Shown here piece by piece: positions 33,070 to 40,520 of a DNA stretch of 40,520 nt. Under the pieces are notes generated by a model that was not told where the DNA came from, did not search any database, and worked only from the letters and a program-made list of their open reading frames with translations. Each line of letters begins with the position of its first letter. The first letter of the stretch is position 1. The translations under genes and the position numbers were made by a program. The DNA is taken from NCBI GenBank assembly GCA_016928255.1, contig JAFGLB010000162.1, forward strand, positions 1 through 40,520, written 5' to 3'. Origin of the DNA: Bacteroidota bacterium. Its GTDB lineage: Bacteria > Bacteroidota > Ignavibacteria > UBA10030.

Positions 33070-34851
33070 ATGAGTTATCAGGTTACAGCGCGTAAATGGC
33101 GCCCGCTCGTTTTTGACGATGTTGTTGGCCAAAATCATGTTACCAACACATTAAGGAACGCTATTGCATCAAAGCGTGTTGCTCATGCTTATATTTTCAG
33201 CGGAACACGCGGCTGCGGAAAAACAACAACGGCACGGATTCTTGCTCGTGCTTTAAATTGCCTTTCTCCTGTCAATCAGAATCCTGATAATACATGTGAA
33301 ATCTGTAAAGAAATAATCGAAGGCCGCAGTCTTGATGTCATCGAAATAGACGGCGCATCCAACCGCGGTGTGGAAGAAATCCGCAACCTGCGGGATTCGG
33401 TGCGTTACACGCCTGCTCACGGTTCCTACAAAATCTATATCATAGACGAAGTGCATATGCTTACAAAAGAAGCATTTAACGCACTTTTAAAAACCCTGGA
33501 GGAACCGCCGGCACATGTAATTTTCATATTTGCTACAACGGAAGTACATAAAGTGCCGATGACCATTCTTTCTCGTTGCCAGAGATTCGATTTCAGGCGC
33601 ATAGCGGTAGAAGAAATAATCAAAACACTGGCAACAATTGCAAAAGCCGAAAGTATAACCATAGACGAAGAAGCTCTAATGGTAATAGCAAAACGTGCCG
33701 ACGGCTCGCTTCGTGATGCGCAAAGTATATTTGATCAGGTCCGTTCGTTTTGCGGAACAGAGATAAAAGCAGATGAATTGCTGAAGGCGTTCAACGTAGT
33801 CGATCAGGATATATATTTCCGTGTTACTGATATACTGAAAAACCACAATGTAAAAGATGCGATTAGAATTATTGACGAAGTGATAAAAAGCGGATATGAT
33901 CTGAGAGAATTTACAAGCGGCCTGGCGGAACACCTCCGAAATTTACTGATAGTTACTTCGACAGGATCAGCCCAGATGATAGAGGTTTCAGAGCATTATA
34001 AAAAGAAATATGAGGCAGCTGTAAAACAATTCTCCGAACAGGATATACTTCGATATATAAAACAAACAAATGAACTCGAGCAGACGCTTAAATGGGCGGT
34101 TCAACCGCGTTATCGTCTTGAAGCCGGGTTGATTCAGATGGTAAAAATGGATGATTCGTTGCAGATCGGCGAACTGCTTCGGCAGATAGAGCTGTTGAAA
34201 AAAAAAATAAGCGATAAAAATTCCAGCGATCTAAAGAATCAGCAAAATCCTGCCCGTCATGAAGACCCCCATTCTTCGGGAATTAAGGTGATGGGGGAAG
34301 TAGGCGCCGGTTATTTAAGCAGTAAAGCCGCAGTCAGTTACTCCTCGCTTATTGGAGTCGACCTGATGAAAGTGGCAGGTATACCGAAAACGCTCAACCC
34401 GGAACATGTTGCGCAACGATTTGCCGCGGAAGAGACTGTTAATCAGTCGATTTCATCTGAAGAGATAGTTGCCAGATGGCCCGATTTTATTAGCGATGTG
34501 GCCAAGACGCATATTGCTGTAAGCACTTTATTAACTGAAATTAAAGTCCTGGACGTTCAGGGTGGAACTGTGCGTATCTCATGCCCGGATATGTATCATT
34601 TTTCAACAGTGAAGCGCCATAGAAATTTCTTGGTAAATGCACTTAACCAGGTTATCGGCAAGAATATCGCAATAGAACCGGTTCTGCATTCAAGCAAAGA
34701 CATTCCTGTCAAGTCGGTTTTTATGACTTCTTCACAGTTAGAAGACGCGAAAAACAGCACAGAAAATCGGATTTCAGATAATAACCAGGTGGTTGAACAT
34801 CCTGTTTTGAGCATGCTGAAACGTGAATTAGGCGCAGAACGTATTGAGTAG
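33070..34851 (+). CDS. dnaX: DNA polymerase III subunits gamma/tau
   Basis: RKWRPLVFDDVVGQNHV, FSGTRGCGKTTTARILARALNC, IIDEVHMLTKEAFNALLKTLEEPP. Confidence 0.96.
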   Translation: MSYQVTARKWRPLVFDDVVGQNHVTNTLRNAIASKRVAHAYIFSGTRGCGKTTTARILARALNCLSPVNQNPDNTCEICKEIIEGRSLDVIEIDGASNRGVEEIRNLRDSVRYTPAHGSYKIYIIDEVHMLTKEAFNALLKTLEEPPAHVIFIFATTEVHKVPMTILSRCQRFDFRRIAVEEIIKTLATIAKAESITIDEEALMVIAKRADGSLRDAQSIFDQVRSFCGTEIKADELLKAFNVVDQDIYFRVTDILKNHNVKDAIRIIDEVIKSGYDLREFTSGLAEHLRNLLIVTSTGSAQMIEVSEHYKKKYEAAVKQFSEQDILRYIKQTNELEQTLKWAVQPRYRLEAGLIQMVKMDDSLQIGELLRQIELLKKKISDKNSSDLKNQQNPARHEDPHSSGIKVMGEVGAGYLSSKAAVSYSSLIGVDLMKVAGIPKTLNPEHVAQRFAAEETVNQSISSEEIVARWPDFISDVAKTHIAVSTLLTEIKVLDVQGGTVRISCPDMYHFSTVKRHRNFLVNALNQVIGKNIAIEPVLHSSKDIPVKSVFMTSSQLEDAKNSTENRISDNNQVVEHPVLSMLKRELGAERIE

Positions 34852-34980
34852 ACTTGATTCTCTCGATTGAATCTTCTACCTTATACTCAGGAGAAAGGAT
34901 AACAGCGTATCGGTTTGATTGATAGAGATTTGTGAAATGCCGGGTAGTGCATTAATACTCAATCTCTAGCGTTATTATAT

Positions 34981-35023
34981 ACCGGACCACACAATGATTG
35001 AGTGAGTTCGGTTTTTTATTTTT
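34981..35023 (+). terminator. intrinsic terminator just upstream of the PorV-like start codon
   Basis: ACCGGAC-CAC-a-CAA-tga-TTG-a-GTG-a-GTTCGGT then TTTTTATTTTT. Confidence 0.75.
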
Positions 35024-35031
35024 GGTGTCAT

Positions 35032-36048
35032 ATGAAAAAATTAAAAAGCATTCTTATTCTTCTTTTTGCCTTTCAGGCTGCCTCGGCCCAGCATATAGCC
35101 AAATATGCAGGCGAGTTTCTATCCATTGGAGTCGGCGGACGGGCTCTGGGTTTAGGCGGTGCCTATACTGCCCTGGCGTACGATGCATCTGCAGCATATT
35201 GGAATCCGGCAGCGCTTGCACGGCTTAACTACCCTGAATTTATGCTGATGCATGATGAACGGTACGGCGGAATTGTCAACTATGATTTTGGCGCCGCGGC
35301 AGTTCCATACGGCGAAAACACGACATTCGCATTGAGTTTAATGCGTCTAGGTGTTGATGGTATTCCGGATTCGCGGTTTGCACTGGTGGATGGAAATCAA
35401 AATGGTGTTCTTGACTCAACCGATTTTATTGATCCCGACAGAATATCATATTTCAATTCAGCAGACTGGGCTTTATATCTCACTTATTCGAAAAGGTTAT
35501 CTTTTAATCTTACATATGGCATCAATTTTAAAATATTATACAGGAATTTGAGTGTTGCAACAGCAACAGGATTTGGATTTGATATCGGTGTTTTGTATAT
35601 ACCGCAGGAAAATTGGTATATTGCGGCGAATTTGCAGGATGTAACGACAACACTTGTAGCCTGGACAACGGGTACTAACGAATTAATTTCGCCGACGCTT
35701 AAACTGGGAACAGTCTATTTCTTTAATCTTTTTAACGGGCGTTTTGCTCCGACATTCGATGTGGATGTCCGATTTGAAGGCCGTGAATATGCTTCTGCTG
35801 CACATCTCGGCCCCGTTAGTCTTGATCCGCATTTCGGTATAGAATTCGATTACAAGAATACAGCAGCGCTGCGTGTGGGTTACAGTGATGTTAAACAGTT
35901 GACTCTGGGTGCCGGTTTGCATTTTCGAATGCTCGATATTGATTACTCATTTGCAAAATTCGGTACGGAAAACGATCTCGGAGATACACACCGGATATCG
36001 CTGCGGGTAGTACTGCGGGAACAAAAATTTGCACGAGCAACAGAATAA
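35032..36048 (+). CDS. PorV/PorQ-like outer-membrane beta-barrel protein
   Basis: Signal peptide MKKLKSILILLFAFQAASAQ then FLSIGVGGRALGLGGAYTALAYDASAAYWNPAALA; start moved to ATG 35032. Confidence 0.8.
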   Translation: MKKLKSILILLFAFQAASAQHIAKYAGEFLSIGVGGRALGLGGAYTALAYDASAAYWNPAALARLNYPEFMLMHDERYGGIVNYDFGAAAVPYGENTTFALSLMRLGVDGIPDSRFALVDGNQNGVLDSTDFIDPDRISYFNSADWALYLTYSKRLSFNLTYGINFKILYRNLSVATATGFGFDIGVLYIPQENWYIAANLQDVTTTLVAWTTGTNELISPTLKLGTVYFFNLFNGRFAPTFDVDVRFEGREYASAAHLGPVSLDPHFGIEFDYKNTAALRVGYSDVKQLTLGAGLHFRMLDIDYSFAKFGTENDLGDTHRISLRVVLREQKFARATE

Positions 36049-36079
36049 TGGTCACAAAAAAAATTATCTTATCTGCAAT

Positions 36080-36104
36080 CCCGGCAAGCAGCCGGGTTTT
36101 TTTT
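36080..36104 (+). terminator. intrinsic terminator after the PorV-like gene
   Basis: CCCGGC-AAGCA-GCCGGG-TTTTTTTT. Confidence 0.9.
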
Positions 36105-36128
36105 GATCGGGTGTTTATTCGGCTGTTA

Positions 36129-37109
36129 TCAGAAAGCCCCTGCCACGACATTTATAGCGGCCATACTTACGATATCGCTGACACTGCATCCGCGTGACAG
36201 ATCATAACATGGCTTTTTGAGTCCCTGAATAATAGGTCCGTACGCATCTGCACCGGCCAGGCGTTGTGTTAATTTATATGCAATATTGCCTGCGTCAAGA
36301 TTTGGGAAAATCAGCACATTTGCCTTGCCGGCAATAGGACTTCCCGGGGCTTTTTTTGCACACACGGAAGGAACAATAGCAGAATCGCCCTGTAATTCTC
36401 CGTCGATAATCAGGTCCGGGCGTTTTTGTTTTGCCAGGGCAGTTGCTTTTTGAACTTTGTCTACAAGCGGATGAGAAGCGCTTCCCTTTGTTGAAAATGA
36501 AAGCAATGCAGTCAGAGGAGTATCACCGGTTATTTTTTTATAATTGTCGGCTGTTGAAATGGTAATATCGGCAAGCTGTTCAGCTGTTGGGTCCGGTACC
36601 ACGCCGCAATCTGCATATAAATATACTTTATCGGGAAGAACCATTAGAAAGAAACTGGAAACAACAGAATTTCCCGGAGGCATCCCGACAACCTGAATGC
36701 CTGCCCGCAGCACATCGCCGGTTGTTGATAATGAACCTGCAACGCTGCCATCGGCAATTCCTTCACGAACCATCATAGCACCGAAAAATAAAGATTGTTT
36801 CATGGCTGCTTTGGCTTGTTCAAGCTGTATACCTTTTTCTTTTCGAAGATTATAATAAATCTGTGTGAAGTCGTTATACTTATCTGATTTTTCAGGATCT
36901 GCAATATGAACGCCTTTCAGGTCTGCTCCAATCTGTTGTGCTTTTGAGCGTATAGCTTCTTCGCTGCCGACAAGAGAAATTTCGGCAATTTTTTCATCTG
37001 TGATAATCCTGGCTGCTTGAATTGCTCTTTCATCTGCTGCGTCCGGAAGCACTATATGTTTCTTTAATTTCTGAGCTTTCTTTTTTATATCTTCGATCAA
37101 ATTAGCCAT
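36129..37109 (-). CDS. pta: phosphate acetyltransferase
   Basis: KKHIVLPDAADERAIQAARII, FGAMMVREGIADGSVAGSLSTTGDVLRAGIQVVGM, NVLIFPNLDAGNIAYKLTQRL. Confidence 0.9.
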   Translation of the reverse strand: MANLIEDIKKKAQKLKKHIVLPDAADERAIQAARIITDEKIAEISLVGSEEAIRSKAQQIGADLKGVHIADPEKSDKYNDFTQIYYNLRKEKGIQLEQAKAAMKQSLFFGAMMVREGIADGSVAGSLSTTGDVLRAGIQVVGMPPGNSVVSSFFLMVLPDKVYLYADCGVVPDPTAEQLADITISTADNYKKITGDTPLTALLSFSTKGSASHPLVDKVQKATALAKQKRPDLIIDGELQGDSAIVPSVCAKKAPGSPIAGKANVLIFPNLDAGNIAYKLTQRLAGADAYGPIIQGLKKPCYDLSRGCSVSDIVSMAAINVVAGAF

Positions 37110-37398
37110 GGTATTCTTTCATAATATTTTGGTTTGTAAAATTAGGTTCAAAAATCCCCAAAACTGGGAATCGTGTAATTCGTCATTATTTGAACAATAT
37201 ACAACAGCATCTTTGTTCAATCAATTGGAAATCTTAAAAAAAACCACGGATTTAATATCTGCCGATATGGCAATACATAATTGCGTTATCTATAGAACTT
37301 CAACAAATCCTTTAAGATTAAATAACTTTAATGATAGAGGCATTTATTGTGTGTCTGCCATTGTTTCATTATTATAAAAGCAAATCCAACGGTAAAAA

Positions 37399-38718
37399 AT
37401 GCATAGAAGTCGTAGTATTTATATTGAGACTTACGGCTGTCAGATGAACATGGCAGACACTGAAGTCGTGCTTAGCATATTACGAGATGCCGGATTTGCG
37501 CGTGTAAATGAATTAAACCAGGCAGGTGTCGTTTTAGTAAATACATGTGCAATTCGTGAAAATGCCGAGCAGCGCGTAATAGGTCGGCTTGGTGATTTTC
37601 ACCATTACAAGAAGACTAATCCGGAGATTATTATCGGCGTCTTGGGCTGTATGGTTGAGCGTTATCGAAAGGATTTAATAGATTCTCAAGAATTTATTGA
37701 TATAATCGCCGGGCCTGATGAATACAGAAAGCTGCCTGCTCTTATCGAATCTGCACGAAGAGGAGAAAAGGGAATAGCGACCAGACTTTCGCGTTCAGAA
37801 AAGTACGACGATATAGTTCCTCTGCGTAAAGCGGGATTAAGTGCATGGATTGCAATTATGAGGGGATGTAATAATTTCTGCACTTACTGTGTTGTCCCGT
37901 TTACACGGGGCCGGGAACGAAGCCGTTCCAGGTCGAGTATCATCGGAGAAGTTGAAGATATAATATGTCAGGGTTTTAAAGAAGTTACTTTACTCGGGCA
38001 AAATGTAAATTCGTACCGGGACGGCAGTAATGATTTCTCGGATTTGATCGGAATGGTTGCAGATGTTGATAAAAATCTTCGTGTAAGATTTATGACATCG
38101 CATCCACGGGATATGTCGGATAAATTAATTGAAACGATTGCTTCACGTTCCAATATCTGCAAATACATTCATTTGCCTGTTCAGTCCGGATCGGACAGGA
38201 TTCTTGCGTTGATGAAACGCAGCTATACGGTAGAATACTATTTAGATCTGATCCGGAAGATAAGGTCGGTTATTCCGGAGGCCGGTCTTTCAACGGATAT
38301 AATAACCGGTTTTCCAACGGAAACGAAAGACGACCATAAGCAGACTATTGATTTACTGCAAAAAGTTGGTTATGACGGAGCTTATACGTTTATATATTCG
38401 CCGCGTGAAAAAACCAAAGCCTGGTCTATGACAGATGATGTGTCCCATGAAGAAAAGAACCGGAGACTGGAAGAGATTATTAACATTCAACGCGGTATTT
38501 CTTTGCACAGGAACAGAAGTATGATAGGGCAGGTAACACAGGTGCTTGTGGAAGGGATTAGTAAGAGGTCTAATTCAGATTTTTGCGGAAGAACGGATAC
38601 AAATAAGATGGTTGTATTTCCGAGGAACGGCAATATTGCCGGTGATTACGCAGATGTTCGCATTGAGCGTGCAAACTCAGCAACATTATTCGGCACCCAG
38701 ATACATGCGGTATGTTAG
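37399..38718 (+). CDS. miaB: tRNA-2-methylthio-N6-dimethylallyladenosine synthase
   Basis: YIETYGCQMNMADTEVV, radical-SAM GCNNFCTYCVVPFTRGRERSR, HLPVQSGSDRILALMKR, C-terminal TRAM-like region. Confidence 0.95.
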   Translation: MHRSRSIYIETYGCQMNMADTEVVLSILRDAGFARVNELNQAGVVLVNTCAIRENAEQRVIGRLGDFHHYKKTNPEIIIGVLGCMVERYRKDLIDSQEFIDIIAGPDEYRKLPALIESARRGEKGIATRLSRSEKYDDIVPLRKAGLSAWIAIMRGCNNFCTYCVVPFTRGRERSRSRSSIIGEVEDIICQGFKEVTLLGQNVNSYRDGSNDFSDLIGMVADVDKNLRVRFMTSHPRDMSDKLIETIASRSNICKYIHLPVQSGSDRILALMKRSYTVEYYLDLIRKIRSVIPEAGLSTDIITGFPTETKDDHKQTIDLLQKVGYDGAYTFIYSPREKTKAWSMTDDVSHEEKNRRLEEIINIQRGISLHRNRSMIGQVTQVLVEGISKRSNSDFCGRTDTNKMVVFPRNGNIAGDYADVRIERANSATLFGTQIHAVC

Positions 38719-38752
38719 TCCCGGGATACGATTACTTGAGAGGGTCGAAAAA

Positions 38753-39469
38753 ATGAGAGCGATACGGACTTTTTATTTAGTTTTTGCGGCAGTATTCATA
38801 ATCGTACCTAATGTTAAAAGCCAAACTGCCAGCCGGGGTCCGGACATTAATCATCGTCTTGAAATGATTGAGAAGGGCCAGGGTGAAACTGTGCGCGCCG
38901 AGCTGCCGGCACTTATGACTAATTATCAGAATGATCCCGGATTGATATATTTGCAGGCGGTATTGACAACGGACGGCACGGAAGCGGCGAAATTATATCA
39001 GAATATCGTCGATAATTTTCCCAAGAGTGAATGGGCGGACGATGCTTTATATAAGCTGTACCAGTATTATTATTCAATCGGACTTTATAAAACGGCCGAT
39101 CTCAAGCTTATTCAGTTAAAGGAAGAATACCCTTTCTCGACTTATACGGCAGAACATGTAGTTGTTGCGGAGGAAAAACCGGTTGAAAAAGAAAAGCCGG
39201 CTGAAATTAAACCGAAAGGCACGGTTCAAAAGTTTGCTACAAATTTTACTGTACAGGTCGGTGCTTTTTCTACTATGCAAAATGCGGATGAGTTGAAAGC
39301 TAAGTTTGAAAAAGAAGGCTATACATCGAATATTTTTACAATAGTAAGTCATGGAAAGAAACTTCATAAAGTTTGGGTAGGTGAATTCCAAACGTATGAC
39401 GAGGCTAAAGAATTTGCTGCTGAAGTAAAGAATAAGTTCAATCTATCATCTATGGTTGTATCGCGTTGA
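38753..39469 (+). CDS. secreted SPOR-domain protein with TPR-like repeat region
   Basis: Signal-like [25 protein letters not shown]-terminal [49 protein letters not shown]; start moved from 38546. Confidence 0.85.
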   Translation: MRAIRTFYLVFAAVFIIVPNVKSQTASRGPDINHRLEMIEKGQGETVRAELPALMTNYQNDPGLIYLQAVLTTDGTEAAKLYQNIVDNFPKSEWADDALYKLYQYYYSIGLYKTADLKLIQLKEEYPFSTYTAEHVVVAEEKPVEKEKPAEIKPKGTVQKFATNFTVQVGAFSTMQNADELKAKFEKEGYTSNIFTIVSHGKKLHKVWVGEFQTYDEAKEFAAEVKNKFNLSSMVVSR

Positions 39470-40520
39470 CTAACAGGGAAGCGTTCCAGCAGAAATACGG
39501 CATCATCGGACAATCGACTGAGATGCAGGAAATTATGGACGTCATCAAGCAGGTGGCGCCGACGGATATTACCGTACTAATAACCGGTGAGAGCGGCACA
39601 GGGAAAGAAGTAATTGCCAAGGCAATTCATGGCGAAAGCAGAAGAGCACAGCAACCCATGGTGTCGGTAAATTGCGGTGCAATACCGGAAGGACTGATTG
39701 AAAGCGAGTTATTCGGTCATGAAAAGGGCGCTTTTACGAGTGCCCTCGAAATGCGAAGGGGCTATTTTGAAATTGCAGACAGCGGAACAATTTTGCTTGA
39801 CGAAATCGGCGAAATGCCGTTAGCAACTCAGGTAAAGCTGCTTCGAGTATTGGAAAGCGGTGAGTTCATGCGTGTAGGATCGTCTGCCGCAAGGAAGACG
39901 GATGTCCGGGTAATTGCAGCGACGAATAAAATCCTGGAATACGAAGTACAGCAAAAGCGTTTTCGCCCGGATTTGTATTTCCGGCTTCGATCTGTGAATA
40001 TACATCTGCCGCCGTTAAGGAACAGGAAGGAAGATATTCCGGCCCTGGTTGAAAAATTCATAAAGGAAACAGCGGATAAGAATAGGATTCAATTCGGCGG
40101 ATTCAGTAATAGTGCAACTGAATTATTGATGGGCTATGACTGGCCGGGAAATGTGCGTGAATTAAGAAATACAATTGAAAGCATGATCATATTGGAAAGC
40201 GGAAAATATCTCAATGAAGAGGATGTGCATAAATATCTGCAGGGACAGGCAAAAGTAGAGATGGACAGAAATCTTCCCGCTGTTTCGAACAGAACGATAG
40301 AACAGGCGGAACGTGAGCTTATCTATCGCGCTCTTGTGGAACTCAAATCCAATATCATTGAAATGAAAGAATTGCTCGAAAATTCTTTGAACGAAAAAAA
40401 TCTGCAGGGCATGGATTATGTCCAGCCGCAAAACGGCAACGGCATACTGACAATGGACGAAATGGAACGCAGAATGGTTACCTCAGCTCTCGACAGGCAT
40501 AAAGGAAACAGGCGTAATGC
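39466..40520 (+). CDS. sigma-54-dependent transcriptional activator, 3'-truncated (absent from supplied ORF track)
   Basis: TTG start overlapping the SPOR stop; [98 protein letters not shown]. Confidence 0.93.
   Translation, partial: MTNREAFQQKYGIIGQSTEMQEIMDVIKQVAPTDITVLITGESGTGKEVIAKAIHGESRRAQQPMVSVNCGAIPEGLIESELFGHEKGAFTSALEMRRGYFEIADSGTILLDEIGEMPLATQVKLLRVLESGEFMRVGSSAARKTDVRVIAATNKILEYEVQQKRFRPDLYFRLRSVNIHLPPLRNRKEDIPALVEKFIKETADKNRIQFGGFSNSATELLMGYDWPGNVRELRNTIESMIILESGKYLNEEDVHKYLQGQAKVEMDRNLPAVSNRTIEQAERELIYRALVELKSNIIEMKELLENSLNEKNLQGMDYVQPQNGNGILTMDEMERRMVTSALDRHKGNRRN

Noticed and set aside
34852-34980. Possible SRP (4.5S) RNA near dnaX
   Set aside because: No SRP core such as GGAAGCAGC or the conserved GGAA tetraloop helix could be found; retained only as an unexplained structured leader.
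37108-37377. 89-aa ORF in the pta/miaB gap
   Set aside because: Starts at the pta start, no RBS or domain; covers the divergent promoter region.

Overview
The window spans a bacterial chromosomal replication-origin neighbourhood, probably from an FCB-type lineage (inference from a PorV/PorQ-like protein). Left to right: a 5'-truncated trpE followed by trpG-D-C-F-B-A (+); an AlkD-like protein (-); a visibly AT-rich accessory pair, a DNA methyltransferase (+) and a DUF3800 protein (-), ending tail-to-tail 1 bp apart; a DUF2062/TIGR03546-like plus TIGR03545-like envelope pair (+); gyrA, a GT2 glycosyltransferase, gyrB, DUF721, recF, dnaN, dnaA (all -); a putative oriC with two perfect DnaA boxes; rpmH, rnpA, yidD, yidC, mnmE, mnmG, rsmG, murQ, DUF2461, lon, dnaX, PorV-like (+); pta (-); miaB, a SPOR-domain lipoprotein/periplasmic protein and a 3'-truncated sigma-54 activator (+). 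Main second-look items: (1) an A10 run in dnaX with stops close by in both alternative frames, predicting a short gamma-like product; (2) two parS-like palindromes bracketing mnmG with no parAB in the window; (3) a strong terminator hairpin about 9 nt before the PorV-like start codon, implying conditional termination; (4) the methyltransferase/DUF3800 pair, with a perfect 12-bp hairpin in the methyltransferase 5' coding end and an A9 tract before its SAM motif; (5) a structured lon leader; (6) an SD-sequestering hairpin before rnpA; (7) the oriC architecture. All calls come from reading the sequence; no searches or folding were run.
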